The notes: generated by a model not told the origin, from the sequence alone. Counted from the stretch's first letter, positions 1 through 10,661 are shown. The stretch is 64,000 bases of DNA from Micavibrio aeruginosavorus EPB (GCF_000348745.1 NC_020812.1:1559444-1623443); one strand, 5' to 3'. Numbers and translations are program-made.

Positions 1-92
1 TGGTAGCCGGAATAAAACTAAGAACTTATGTAAAGAACTTACGCTTACCTGTCAAAGGCAACAAAATTATTTATAAAAATCAAATATTTAGG

Positions 93-566
93 CTAAACTT
101 CAATCGGCACGCCCGGCACATCTTTGGTCGAGCGGATGGCCAGAGAGGATTTCACCGAGGTTACGTTCGGTGCCGCGGTCAATTGTTCAGTCAGGAAATG
201 CTGATAATCATCCCAATCCTTGGCCACGATTTTCAGCAGGAAATCCGTCTCACCCGCCAACATGTGCGATTCACGCACCATCGGCCAGGTTTCAACCAGT
301 TCCATGAACTTCTTCAAATCATTCTCGGCCTGGGACACCAGCTTCACTTGCGCAAACACGGTCACGCCGTATCCCATTGCGGTTGAATCAACACGCATGA
401 AATAACCGCGGATGTAACCGGATTCTTCCAACGCGCGCACGCGGCGCAAACAAGGCGGTGCGGAAATGCCCGCTTTTTGGGCCAGTTCTACGTTGGTGAT
501 GCGTCCGTTTTCCTGCAGGTGGTGAAGGATTTTCTTATCGATTTTATCGAGCTTGACGCGTCGCAT
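93..566 (-). CDS. Lrp/AsnC family transcriptional regulator
   Basis: A 157-residue protein of the usual Lrp/AsnC length. Residues about 5-60 form the winged helix-turn-helix (LDKIDKKILHHLQENGRI, then a recognition region with SAPPCLRRVRALEESG), and residues about 70-145 form the RAM/AsnC ligand-binding sandwich. Proteins of this family bind DNA as dimers or octamers and usually sense an amino acid. It is transcribed away from the ELM1-family gene across a 149-base gap, so its promoter lies in that gap and autoregulation is possible. The effector and targets cannot be read from sequence. Confidence 0.93.
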   Translation of the reverse strand: MRRVKLDKIDKKILHHLQENGRITNVELAQKAGISAPPCLRRVRALEESGYIRGYFMRVDSTAMGYGVTVFAQVKLVSQAENDLKKFMELVETWPMVRESHMLAGETDFLLKIVAKDWDDYQHFLTEQLTAAPNVTSVKSSLAIRSTKDVPGVPIEV

Positions 567-715
567 GGGGATATGTATTTCGCAAAATTGTTATATGAAC
601 GAAGGACGCTCTGATATAAAGTTGCGCGTGGCCCTATGCAAGCCCTTTCTGAAGGTGTTTTTCGCATTGGTATAACACCGCAAAACAGCAAGATAATCTT
701 TGGAAAATCCCCACA

Positions 716-1669
716 ATGACACGCTGCTGGATCGTCACCGAAGGTCTGACCGGAACGGAAAATCAATGTCTTGGCGTGGCCGAAGCGCTTGGCGTTATTC
801 CGGAAATAAAGCGCATTAACCTGAAACAGCCCTGGCGCACCCTGTCCCCATGGCTGGGGTTTGAACATGCGGGCATATTCACGGGCGATCCCATCACCGC
901 CCCGTGGCCCGACCTCGCCCTGTGTTCCGGACGCAAGGCCATTGCGGCCGCGCGATATATTCGTAAAGCCAGCGGTGGCAAAACGCTGGTCGTACAAATT
1001 CAGGACCCGCGCGTTTCGCCGGACCAATTCGATATGGTTGCCGTTCCCGCGCACGACCCCACACGCGGACGCAATGTCATCGTGACGACGGGCGCACCAA
1101 ACCGCATCAATAAAAAAACGCTGGATGATGCGCACGGTGATTTTGAATCATTGCTCTCGCCACTGCCCGCGCCGCGCGTGGCCGTGATGATTGGCGGCAC
1201 CAGCAAGGCCTATGGCATGAATGATGATGTCGCCCGCACATTGGCGGCACAGTTGAAAAATTTACGCGATCAGGGATGCGGTTTGATGATCACCGCATCA
1301 CGCCGCACAGGTGAAAGCCAGCAAGCCATCATCCGCGATACGTTGAAAGACGACCCGAACGTTTTCTTCTGGGATGGCACAGGCCCCAACCCTTATCTAG
1401 GGTTCCTCGCCTGGGCTGACGCCGTTCTGGTCACCGCCGACAGCGTGTCGATGTTGTCCGAGGCAGCCACCGCCGGGAAGCCCGTTTACATCATTCCCAT
1501 GGCCGGGGGTGCCCCCAGGATTGATGCCCTGCACCAGGCCCTGATCAAACACGGGGCGGCCCGGATGTTTGAGGGAAAACTGGACCAATGGACATATCGC
1601 CCCCTGAATGACGCCGGAATCGTGGCTTTGGCCATATGGAATGCTCTGAAAAACCCGAAAAAGGGATGA
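716..1669 (+). CDS. ELM1-family (DUF1022) protein
   Basis: A 317-residue protein matching the mitochondrial fission ELM1 / COG3660 family by its N-terminus (WIVTEGLTGTENQCLGVAEA), the central GGTSKAYGM segment and the C-terminal VTADSVSMLSEAATAGKPVY segment. The layout resembles a GT-B glycosyltransferase with two Rossmann halves, and the last motif resembles a sugar-nucleotide-binding site. The bacterial function is not established; a nucleotide-sugar role is inference. It lies 78 bases upstream of trxB on the same strand. Confidence 0.82.
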   Translation: MTRCWIVTEGLTGTENQCLGVAEALGVIPEIKRINLKQPWRTLSPWLGFEHAGIFTGDPITAPWPDLALCSGRKAIAAARYIRKASGGKTLVVQIQDPRVSPDQFDMVAVPAHDPTRGRNVIVTTGAPNRINKKTLDDAHGDFESLLSPLPAPRVAVMIGGTSKAYGMNDDVARTLAAQLKNLRDQGCGLMITASRRTGESQQAIIRDTLKDDPNVFFWDGTGPNPYLGFLAWADAVLVTADSVSMLSEAATAGKPVYIIPMAGGAPRIDALHQALIKHGAARMFEGKLDQWTYRPLNDAGIVALAIWNALKNPKKG

Positions 1670-1747
1670 TTTTGCCCTTTACCCCTCCTCCTCCGCCAAT
1701 TAAGACTATGTTATTCAAGTCATTTAGTAGAGTAAGGACGGATCGTC

Positions 1748-2737
1748 ATGAGCACTGGCGCGGATACAACGACGCACACGAAAGTTTTGATTATTGGATC
1801 TGGCCCAGCCGGATACACGGCGGCCATCTATGCCGCGCGCGCCAACTTGAATCCGATTCAGGTGTTGGGTCTGGAACCCGGCGGGCAATTGACCATCACC
1901 ACCGACGTTGAAAACTTCCCCGGCTTCGCCGATGTGATCCAGGGGCCGTGGTTGATGGACCAGATGAAGGCCCAGGCCGAACATGTCGGCACCACCATGG
2001 TTTATGATTTTATCAAGGACGTGGATTTCAACGTCCGCCCCTATCGCGCCGTGGCCGATTCCGGAACGGTGTACACCGCCGACACCGTGATCATCTGCAC
2101 GGGCGCGAAAGCCCGCTGGCTCGGCCTGGAAGGTGAACAGACATTCCGTGGCCTGGGTGTATCCGCCTGCGCCACATGCGATGGGTTCTTCTTCCGCGGG
2201 AAGAAAGTTGCCGTTGTCGGTGGCGGGTCCGCCGCCGTGGAAGAAGCCATCTTCCTCACCAATTTCTGTGAAAAGGTCACGCTGATCCACCGCCGCGATA
2301 CATTGCGTGCGGAAAAGATCGCACAGGACCGCCTGTTCAAAAACCCGAAGATCGAAGTGATCTGGGACAGCGTTGTCGAAGACATTCTGGGCGATAACGC
2401 GCCCGGCGGCGCGGGCGTGACCGGATTGTCGTTGAAAAATGTCAAAACGGGTGATGTTTCGACACTGGATGTCGACGGCATGTTCGTCGCCATCGGCCAC
2501 GTTCCGGCGACGGAGATTTTCAAGGGCAAGGTCAATCTGGACAGCGAAGGCTATATTGTCACCGCACCGGATTCCACAGCGACCAATATCCCCGGCGTGT
2601 TTGCCGCGGGCGATGTGAAAGATAAAACATTCCGTCAGGCCGTCACCGCCGCCGGTATGGGATGCATGGCCGCGCTGGAAGCGGATCGCTATCTGGCCGT
2701 GCTGGAATCCGACCACCGCGCACAAGCCGCCGAATAA
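1748..2737 (+). CDS. trxB: thioredoxin reductase
   Basis: A 329-residue flavoprotein that uses NADPH to reduce thioredoxin in the cytoplasm. The FAD-binding motif GSGPAGYTAAIYAARA is at about 17-31. The redox-active CATC pair is Cys141/Cys144. The NADPH-binding motif GGGSAAVEEA follows, and a second FAD motif (GVFAAGDVKD) lies near the C-terminus. Length is normal for low-molecular-weight TrxB. The ATG follows an AAGGACGG stretch. A LysR regulator starts 34 bases downstream, a pairing common in alphaproteobacteria. Confidence 0.97.
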   Translation: MSTGADTTTHTKVLIIGSGPAGYTAAIYAARANLNPIQVLGLEPGGQLTITTDVENFPGFADVIQGPWLMDQMKAQAEHVGTTMVYDFIKDVDFNVRPYRAVADSGTVYTADTVIICTGAKARWLGLEGEQTFRGLGVSACATCDGFFFRGKKVAVVGGGSAAVEEAIFLTNFCEKVTLIHRRDTLRAEKIAQDRLFKNPKIEVIWDSVVEDILGDNAPGGAGVTGLSLKNVKTGDVSTLDVDGMFVAIGHVPATEIFKGKVNLDSEGYIVTAPDSTATNIPGVFAAGDVKDKTFRQAVTAAGMGCMAALEADRYLAVLESDHRAQAAE

Positions 2738-2771
2738 CGAAACACCAAACGCAGAACAGGACAGCACGGCA

Positions 2772-3662
2772 ATGGATTGGGACAAGCTTCGCATTTTTCA
2801 CGCCGTCGCCGAGGCCGGAAGCTTCACCCATGCCGGTGAAACCCTGAACCTCAGCCAATCCGCCGTATCGCGGCAGATCAGCTCGTTGGAAGAAAGCCTG
2901 GGCGTGACCCTGTTCCACCGCCATGCGCGGGGCCTGTTGCTGACTGAACAAGGTGAATTGTTGCACAAAACGGCGCGCGATATTTTCGGCCAATTGTCGA
3001 TGATCGAAGGGCAATTGCTGGATTCCAAACAATTGCCCGAAGGGCCGCTGCGCATCACCGTCGCCGAATTTATCGGTTCCACATGGTTGGCCCCCAATCT
3101 GGGGCGCTTCCGCGAACAATATCCAGATATTCAACTGACCATCCTGTTGGATGATCGCATCTTGAATCTGGGCATGCGCGAAGCCGATGCGGCCATTCGT
3201 TTGTACAAGCCGGAACAACCCGATTTGATCCAGCGTCAATTGACGACGTTGAATTTCCGCATCTGTGCGTCATCGTCTTATTTGAAAAAACACGGCACAC
3301 CGAAAGACATCAAGGACCTGCAATCCCACACTTTGATCGGGTTCCCGGAAAACGTGCCCGCCCCCTATGCCGATCCGAACTGGCTGTTCCGCATCGCCGG
3401 TGTGGACCCGGAAGATTACAACAAGATCATTATGATGAACTCGCTCTATGCCATCCAACGCGCGGTGGAGAGTGACGCCGGGATCGCATCCCTGCCCGAT
3501 TACATGATCCGGCAGAATCCCGACCTGCAAATCATCCTGCCCGAGGCGGAACGGGCCGGTGTCGACATGTATTTCGTCTACCCGGAAGAACGCCGCCATT
3601 CCCGCCGCATTGCGATTCTGCGGGATTTTCTGGTCGAGAACATTCAGAAGGCCGGAAAATAA
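2772..3662 (+). CDS. LysR family transcriptional regulator
   Basis: A 296-residue LysR-type regulator. The N-terminal winged helix (residues 1-60, with AGSFTHAGETLNLSQSAVSRQ) matches the family, and residues about 90-290 form the periplasmic-binding-protein-like effector domain (ITVAEFIGSTWLAPNLGRF). The start WDKLRIFHAVAEAGSFTHA is typical of the regulator that follows trxB in alphaproteobacteria. With 34 bases between them the two genes are probably co-transcribed. A rho-independent terminator follows at 3694. The inducer is unknown. Confidence 0.92.
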   Translation: MDWDKLRIFHAVAEAGSFTHAGETLNLSQSAVSRQISSLEESLGVTLFHRHARGLLLTEQGELLHKTARDIFGQLSMIEGQLLDSKQLPEGPLRITVAEFIGSTWLAPNLGRFREQYPDIQLTILLDDRILNLGMREADAAIRLYKPEQPDLIQRQLTTLNFRICASSSYLKKHGTPKDIKDLQSHTLIGFPENVPAPYADPNWLFRIAGVDPEDYNKIIMMNSLYAIQRAVESDAGIASLPDYMIRQNPDLQIILPEAERAGVDMYFVYPEERRHSRRIAILRDFLVENIQKAGK

Positions 3663-3693
3663 ACCGATTTTCGGCACTGCAAACGGCCTTTAC

Positions 3694-3716
3694 AACGCCC
3701 GGTTACGGGCGTTTTC
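3694..3716 (+). terminator. rho-independent terminator after the LysR gene
   Basis: An 8-bp perfect stem AACGCCCG / CGGGCGTT with a GTTA loop is followed by a T-rich tail. It ends the trxB-lysR transcript. Confidence 0.8.
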
Positions 3717-3785
3717 TTTATGAAAATCAATACACTAACCCCTCGATATGCAGAAAATGCATAGCAGGCTCTGCAAAAAATGCTG

Positions 3786-3815
3786 TAGACGCGAAGGAGC
3801 GAGTGGGTATATAAA
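3786..3815 (+). promoter_or_regulatory. putative sigma-70 promoter of the candidate small RNA
   Basis: A TAGACG hexamer (3786-3791), an 18-base spacer and TATAAA (3810-3815) place a start site near 3821, exactly where the first hairpin of the downstream RNA begins. The -35 match is only moderate. Confidence 0.45.
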
Positions 3816-3820
3816 GCGGC

Positions 3821-3923
3821 CATCGACGTTTCGACGTTGATGGGATCTTCCCAGATCCTACGTCTCCCAGACGTGAAACCTCCCTGTTCAACTCGCCGGG
3901 CCCAAGTGGTCCGGTTTTTTTTT
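3821..3923 (+). ncRNA. candidate small RNA, four stem-loops with C-rich single strands
   Basis: In the 332-base gap before the patatin gene are four consecutive hairpins. Hairpin 1 is 3821-3842 (CATCGACG pairing with CGTTGATG, one G-U pair). Hairpin 2 is 3843-3858 (GGATCT / AGATCC, loop TCCC). Hairpin 3 is 3860-3874 (ACGTCT / AGACGT, loop CCC). Hairpin 4 is 3896-3914 (CCGGGCC / GGTCCGG) followed by nine T, a strong terminator. The linker 3875-3895 holds CCTCCC. Exposed CUCCC-like runs could pair with Shine-Dalgarno sequences, as described for the alphaproteobacterial anti-SD (cuckoo-type) small RNAs. It could instead be a leader or attenuator of the patatin gene, but the terminator argues for an independent transcript. 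No homology search was possible. Confidence 0.55.
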
Positions 3924-3994
3924 GCGCGAATTGGATGGGGCCGCGATATACTGGATACCCGATTCACTTTCAGCGTTTTTACAGAATCACATCC

Positions 3995-5266
3995 GTGTCC
4001 GAATCCAACAGAACCCAGATTGCCCTTTTCAACTATGGTGGCGGCTTACGCGGCCTGATCCCCGCCTACATCATGGCGCGGATTGAGGATGTCACCGGTC
4101 TGCGCATGACCGATATGGTCGATATTTTTGCCGGGCCCTCCACCGGATCAATTTTGAACGCGGCGCTGAATTTGCGCCACCCGGAACATCCGGAACAACC
4201 CAAATACCGCGCGCGCCACATGGTACGTTTTTATGAACGCGAAGGCGCCCGAATTTTTCCGGCGGATTCATTCCGCGAGATGCGCGGCCTGATCCACGAC
4301 TTTAACAACCGCACGATGAAATTGAACCAGCTGAACTGGCTGTTCAAACACGGGCATTATGATCCGTCCAATCTGGGCCATGCGTTGCAGGCGTTGTTTG
4401 GCACGGCGCAATTATCCGACTCCCTGCGCAGCCTGATCATTCCCTGCTACAACATTGATGGCGATGGGATTGAAGCGGTGACGGAACGTGGTGAAACGGG
4501 CAATTCCCCCGTACACACAAAAAACAATTTCATCAACGAAGGGGGCCATGCGCTGTGGTTGAAAAGCATGCGCACGGGTACACCGGCGGAACACCGCGCC
4601 AATACGCCGCATGTTTCTTTGTATGATGCCGTAATGGCCAGTTGCGCCGCCCCCACCTATTTCCCATGCCACCACTTCCCGGCCACATTGCCCGGGGATT
4701 CCGAACGCAAATATTACTCGGCGATTGACGGATGTATTTTTGACAACCCGTGCATCAGCTATCTGGGCGCGATCCGCCAACATATTCAGCCGGGCCAGAA
4801 CTTGAAAATGATTGTTCTGGGCACCGGTTACACCAACAAATCCATCAAGCGTGATGAGTGGAACCGCTTTGGCGCGTTGGGGGTTGTCGACCCGGTCAAT
4901 GATTTGCCGCTGATCAACATCTTCTTTAACGCATCAGAATCCGCGTTGATGGATTCATTCGCGGCGGAGATGGGCGACAATCTGTACGTCTTCAACAAAT
5001 CCCTGCACGCTGGACGCCATGGCGATTTCCCCAGCATCCAGATTGACGACGCCAGCCCGGAAAATATGAACCGCCTGCGCCTGTTCTTCGAAGCCATCAT
5101 GGAAGACAATGCCCGGATGTTTGATGATGTCTGCCACATCCTGGTCAGCAACCGCGACCGCCGGTCCGACGAAGATCGCAGCAAGCGCAAGGAAGGCATT
5201 CTGCGGTATTTCGTATCCATGTTCGATGGCCGGGATTCCAGCACGGACCGCTCGCTGGACGATTAA
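3995..5266 (+). CDS. patatin-like phospholipase family protein (first of pair)
   Basis: A patatin-like acyl hydrolase of 423 residues from the GTG at 3995; an upstream in-frame ATG at 3935 would add 20 residues that do not resemble the family. The oxyanion loop reads NYGGGLRG (residues 13-20) where the family has DGGGxRG. The nucleophile elbow is GPSTG with Ser49, and the catalytic aspartate lies in IDGCIFDNP (Asp245-Gly246), so the Ser-Asp dyad is complete. No signal peptide is seen. Such enzymes release fatty acids from lipids. A second patatin-like gene follows on the same strand after about 160 bases. Substrate and secretion are unknown. Confidence 0.85.
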   Translation: MSESNRTQIALFNYGGGLRGLIPAYIMARIEDVTGLRMTDMVDIFAGPSTGSILNAALNLRHPEHPEQPKYRARHMVRFYEREGARIFPADSFREMRGLIHDFNNRTMKLNQLNWLFKHGHYDPSNLGHALQALFGTAQLSDSLRSLIIPCYNIDGDGIEAVTERGETGNSPVHTKNNFINEGGHALWLKSMRTGTPAEHRANTPHVSLYDAVMASCAAPTYFPCHHFPATLPGDSERKYYSAIDGCIFDNPCISYLGAIRQHIQPGQNLKMIVLGTGYTNKSIKRDEWNRFGALGVVDPVNDLPLINIFFNASESALMDSFAAEMGDNLYVFNKSLHAGRHGDFPSIQIDDASPENMNRLRLFFEAIMEDNARMFDDVCHILVSNRDRRSDEDRSKRKEGILRYFVSMFDGRDSSTDRSLDD

Positions 5267-5428
5267 AAAACGCTGAATTTAGCCCCCTAACCCACTGAAA
5301 CGCCGCGAATCTGGGGATATTTTCGCGCCGCACAACACCGCAAACCTGACATCCCGGGAAATATGGTCTAAGTTTCCGTTGCGATATGCAAAACAAGTCA
5401 CCCGCGTAAACAAAAAGTGACGTTATAT

Positions 5429-7177
5429 ATGAGCAACAGGGATAACACCGATCATCAGGAACCGCAGGATTACGTTCTCTACGTACCCGGCGGCGTGCTT
5501 TGGGGCATTTACCCCCTGGTCGTTCTCAAGTTTCTTGAGGACCTGACCCAGCTTCCCGTCAGCAAGCAATTCAACAATTTCGCCGGATCATCCACCGGGG
5601 CCGTTGCCTTGGGCGGATTGAATATTCCGAAATCCAAAGGATCGACCGAACCGCGTTATTCCGCCGCCGATGCGCTGGAGTTTTACAAGGTCGTTGGCCG
5701 TCGTACCTTTCCACCACGGTCCGCTTACTATGAACGCCAGTTGATTATGGATCTGGTCAAGCTGGGGCATGAATTCACCCGTGAAATCGTATGGATGGCG
5801 TTTGAAAAAACGGATGCCCTGCTCTCTGCCGGGGTCAACGGTGCCGGGCGATTGATGAACCGCCTGAAGCGATCGACCACGCCGTATGAACCGTTTATCC
5901 TGAAACCCATGCGGTTCCTGCACAACACGCTAATCCGCCCGGTGGACAATGCCGTGGAACGGGGGATTGACCATTTGCTGGCCAAATCCCGCTATGACAT
6001 CAATGTCCTGCGCGAGGCGCTGGACACGGCCTATCGGTTTGAAGATACAAACGAGCCGGTCAAGCTGCACGAAACGATTGTCAGCCATCATGTCACATCC
6101 ATGAACGTGACCCGGAACGAACCCGCCATTTTCTTCCACTTCAAGGACGAAAACGGCATCACGCGGCATGTTTCGCACCCCGACATGGACGTCGTCGATC
6201 TGACCTGCGCCAGCAGTGCGGCCCAGACGATTTTCCAGCTTTATAAAGCCAGCAACGAAAACCATTATTGCGACATCGCCCATTTTGACACGCCGCAAAC
6301 CCCGATCAACAGTTATCAGGGCCGGATGCAAAAGAACAAGAACATCAAGCTGATCATGATTGGCACCGCCAAACGCGATGCCGAGATTGATGTCCAACGA
6401 TTGAACGGCATGCTGTTCCTGCAACAATTGATTGGCCGTTTGGGCGCACACCTGCTGGGCCTGCCGCAACGCTTCATTCTGCAACGCGACCTGATGAATT
6501 TGCGCCAGAATTTGGGTGCCGATAATGTCGTCGTGGTCGACAAGTCGATGAGCAAGGACACACTGCGCGCACAGGTCCTCAGCAATCCACGCCTGATCAA
6601 TGCGGCGGCCCATTTCGGGGTTGACCTACGCGCCCGGTCACAGATCAGTCACCAAGACCGCACCCCATCCCCGGATTTATTCGACTCGCGCGACGATAAC
6701 ATTGAAAAAATGGAATCGTTTGGCTGGGACATGGTGTGGGAAAATATTGATACGCTGGTCCCCTTGGCCAAGGAACTGGTCCAGAACGCGGCCCTGCGCG
6801 GTCATATTACAAATGATCGGGCTGCCGAAATCATTCGCGGGATAGACAAAATATATCCGATGAATGAAACCGCCATGGCCCACGACCATGATAACGACAA
6901 CACTCCGGCCCCGGAACCCAGCAAACCCAGCAAATGGCTGCAGTTTGATGAGCGCGCCCCAACCACGTTGCGCCAATCCATCACGGGCTTGTTTAACCGC
7001 ATTGTCCAACGTGACAAATATACACCGCCCCCGCCGCCTGCGGCCCCCTACATCCGTGATCGCGACACCTTTGCGCCGCACCAGGATGCAGAGTCCTGCA
7101 ATGTCTGCGCCAGCGGGAACATAGACCCGAAAAAACAGCGTCCGCCCTGCACACACAAGGGACCGGAACCGAAGTAG
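5429..7177 (+). CDS. divergent patatin-like protein (second of pair)
   Basis: A 582-residue protein from the ATG at 5429 (an in-frame GTG at 5417 is the alternative). The glycine-rich oxyanion loop is altered to VPGGVLWG, with the conserved Arg replaced by Trp. The nucleophile elbow GSSTG (Ser55) and a candidate catalytic Asp (Asp282 in YCDIAHFDTP, where the family has DG) are kept. It is longer than most bacterial patatins: an insert lies between about residues 80 and 200, and a proline-rich C-terminal tail contains CNVCASG. Activity may be weakened or altered by the loop change. Tandem position after another patatin suggests duplication and divergence or a paired role. Confidence 0.75.
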   Translation: MSNRDNTDHQEPQDYVLYVPGGVLWGIYPLVVLKFLEDLTQLPVSKQFNNFAGSSTGAVALGGLNIPKSKGSTEPRYSAADALEFYKVVGRRTFPPRSAYYERQLIMDLVKLGHEFTREIVWMAFEKTDALLSAGVNGAGRLMNRLKRSTTPYEPFILKPMRFLHNTLIRPVDNAVERGIDHLLAKSRYDINVLREALDTAYRFEDTNEPVKLHETIVSHHVTSMNVTRNEPAIFFHFKDENGITRHVSHPDMDVVDLTCASSAAQTIFQLYKASNENHYCDIAHFDTPQTPINSYQGRMQKNKNIKLIMIGTAKRDAEIDVQRLNGMLFLQQLIGRLGAHLLGLPQRFILQRDLMNLRQNLGADNVVVVDKSMSKDTLRAQVLSNPRLINAAAHFGVDLRARSQISHQDRTPSPDLFDSRDDNIEKMESFGWDMVWENIDTLVPLAKELVQNAALRGHITNDRAAEIIRGIDKIYPMNETAMAHDHDNDNTPAPEPSKPSKWLQFDERAPTTLRQSITGLFNRIVQRDKYTPPPPPAAPYIRDRDTFAPHQDAESCNVCASGNIDPKKQRPPCTHKGPEPK

Positions 7178-7183
7178 AAGACA

Positions 7184-7217
7184 CAAAAAAACGGCCACAC
7201 ACAGGTGGCCGTTTTTT
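7184..7217. terminator. bidirectional terminator between convergent genes
   Basis: A stem ACGGCCAC / GTGGCCGT with an ACACAG loop is flanked by A7 on the left and T6 on the right. It can end both the patatin (+) and the aminotransferase (-) transcripts. Confidence 0.88.
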
Positions 7218-7237
7218 CATTCCCATATCAGATTTTG

Positions 7238-8458
<1,221 letters not shown>

Positions 8459-8486
8459 TCAGATCTCCTTCAGAGGTTAAAACTGT

Positions 8487-9461
8487 TTAAGCGGCAACGG
8501 GCAGGAACGGATTGCCATGCCCGCGTAAATTACTGGCGGGATAACACCCCATAATCCGCATCGCGGCGGTGTGGCCCGCAAATTCATCCAGAACCGGTTT
8601 CATCGCCGGGTCCGTCATGTTCGCACCCACATCGACATAGAATGTCGGATTGGGCCGCGCCGGGCCGGCCATGTATGTTTCCAGTTTGGTCATGTCGATA
8701 TTGTGGCGTTCAAACACGTTCAGAACGCGGAACAACGCCCCCGGCTTGTGCGCGGTTTCAAACAGGATCGAGCTGATCGCCGGGCCGGATATGGCCCCCG
8801 CCGCCAGCGATTCACGCGCCAGAACCAGGAAGCGCGTGGTGTTCATATCCACATCTTCAATATTTTTCTGCAAGATCGTCATGTTGTACAGATCCGCCGC
8901 ATCTTCGGATGCAATCGCCGCAATGTCCGGTGACATGGAATTGGCAATGGCACGCGCGGCCCCCGCCGTGTCGTAATATTCCTTCGCCGATGCACGCGGC
9001 AAATTGTCGGCCATGAATTTGCGGCACTGGGACAAGGCCTGCGGGTGGCTGCGCACTTCGCGGATGGATGAGAGAGCCGCGGCCACCTCCTCCGCGCTCA
9101 AATCGCTTTCTTTCCACGCGACGATGTCTTTGGTGGTCATATTTTCCGGCGGTGCGCCACGAAAGGCCTTGTGCGGGATCATCAAACAATGATGGATCGG
9201 CACCATATGTTCACCAACGATAAACAAACCGGATTCAGGCAGCAGGTTATAAACCTCCATCACCCGGCCGGATGTGGAGTTTTCAACCGGGATCATGGCG
9301 AAATCGACATCGCCGTTTTCAACGGCGTTCAACGCGTCCTGAAATCCGCGATAGCCCTGGTAATACCCGCCGGGGAAATATTCGGAACAGGCGCGATAAG
9401 AGAATGATCCCTTGATGCCCTGATAACTGACCCGCATTGGCTTGTTTTCCGTATCGCCCAA
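8487..9461 (-). CDS. pheA: prephenate dehydratase
   Basis: A 324-residue stand-alone prephenate dehydratase, which converts prephenate to phenylpyruvate. The catalytic domain covers about 8-205, with the substrate loop PVENSTSGRV and the TRF motif (NTTRFLVLA). A C-terminal ACT domain follows (KPGALFRVLNVFERHNIDMT), the usual site of feedback by phenylalanine; the ESRP-type motif reads LETYM here. There is no chorismate mutase domain. It lies upstream of the aminotransferase on the same strand, consistent with a small phenylalanine operon. Confidence 0.94.
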   Translation of the reverse strand: MGDTENKPMRVSYQGIKGSFSYRACSEYFPGGYYQGYRGFQDALNAVENGDVDFAMIPVENSTSGRVMEVYNLLPESGLFIVGEHMVPIHHCLMIPHKAFRGAPPENMTTKDIVAWKESDLSAEEVAAALSSIREVRSHPQALSQCRKFMADNLPRASAKEYYDTAGAARAIANSMSPDIAAIASEDAADLYNMTILQKNIEDVDMNTTRFLVLARESLAAGAISGPAISSILFETAHKPGALFRVLNVFERHNIDMTKLETYMAGPARPNPTFYVDVGANMTDPAMKPVLDEFAGHTAAMRIMGCYPASNLRGHGNPFLPVAA

Positions 9462-9545
9462 GATATCCCATCCGGTAAAAGTGACCGTGAATTTTTACTA
9501 TGGGAAGTACGGCGATGCAACAGCGCCTATGCGTAAAAACGGCCC

Positions 9546-10661
9546 TTAAAACGCGTCCGGACGGATCAGTTTTGCCGTATCCGCGGAAACAACCGGGATA
9601 ACGGTGAAATCCAGCCCCGCCCCCTGCGCCCAATCGGCCAACGGTGCCAGAAGCGGGTCCTTCAACCCCTCGCGGATATATCCGGCCAAACGCGGCAAGT
9701 GGGCCAGATACCGGTCCTTGCCATCGCGCACGGCCAGGCGGATAAACTGCCCCAGAACACGGCAATGGAATTGCGTCGCCAGCACGCGATACCACGCGCG
9801 GAAAATATCACGTTCATCATCGGTCATATCCGCACAATACCGATCCAACATGGCATTGCGCAGATCAACGGGAACATCCACCCGCGCATCTTCCAACAGG
9901 TTGGCCAGATCATACGGGGCCGGCCCCGTCATTGCGCCCTGAAAATCCAGAATACCGCAACGGTTCAGATCATTTGCCCCCGGCAACCACATCAGATTTT
10001 CGAAATGATAATCGATATGCAGCAACCCGCGCGGCACCGGCGGCAGGGATTGTTCAATTTTGTCCCACGCGGCCAGGTAATCATCGACGATGCCATCAAT
10101 ATTCTTCCGCCCCAACGCCGCAGGCATATACCAATCCACCAAACGGCGGCGGCCGGTATGCACGTGGCTGGCGTAATAATCAGGCAGCTTTATATCGCCA
10201 ACCTTTGCCCGTTGACGCAGGGCGATCAATGCATCGGTGGCCAGGGCGTACAGATCTTCGCGTGTCGCGGCGCCTGTTTCCAAAGCCCGTTTAAAGGACA
10301 CATCGCCGAAATCTTCGATCAGCACGTACCCTTCCGCCGCATCCGTATCATACACGGTGGGCGCGCGAAGGCCGATGGAACGCAGATAGGCGCTGATGCG
10401 CAGAAAATCGCTAATCGAATGACCCGGCGTGGCCATCGGGTGGCCGTCGGGCATGGCCTCCATCAAAACGCGGGTTTCACCATCCGGCTTTTGCAAGCGA
10501 ACATAACGGCGGAACGCTGAATCTTCACCCACGGGATGAATGCTGGCATCCCCCCACCCGGCACGTGACAAGAAATCCGCACGCAAAGCATGGCGGGCAT
10601 TAAACCATTCGAGTGGAGTCATGGATGGGGACGCAGTTGGTTTGGATTTTGATTTGGGCAT
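9546..10661 (-). CDS. AmgK-like sugar/aminoglycoside phosphotransferase
   Basis: A 371-residue kinase of the APH fold. Motifs include the ATP-lid region (YVLIEDFGDVSFKRAL), the catalytic loop LLHIDYHFENLMWLPG and the metal-binding segment GILDFQGAMTGPAPYDL. The layout matches the AmgK family, which phosphorylates N-acetylmuramic acid and N-acetylglucosamine at the anomeric position in cell-wall recycling. The partner genes murU and tsaE are not next to it, so the assignment rests on the sequence. An internal ATG at 10619 is an alternative start. It lies 15 bases after a conserved small gene on the same strand. Confidence 0.78.
   Translation of the reverse strand: MPKSKSKPTASPSMTPLEWFNARHALRADFLSRAGWGDASIHPVGEDSAFRRYVRLQKPDGETRVLMEAMPDGHPMATPGHSISDFLRISAYLRSIGLRAPTVYDTDAAEGYVLIEDFGDVSFKRALETGAATREDLYALATDALIALRQRAKVGDIKLPDYYASHVHTGRRRLVDWYMPAALGRKNIDGIVDDYLAAWDKIEQSLPPVPRGLLHIDYHFENLMWLPGANDLNRCGILDFQGAMTGPAPYDLANLLEDARVDVPVDLRNAMLDRYCADMTDDERDIFRAWYRVLATQFHCRVLGQFIRLAVRDGKDRYLAHLPRLAGYIREGLKDPLLAPLADWAQGAGLDFTVIPVVSADTAKLIRPDAF

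Noticed and set aside
1724-2794. 356-codon open frame antisense to trxB
   Set aside because: trxB is certain; the antisense frame has no homology features.
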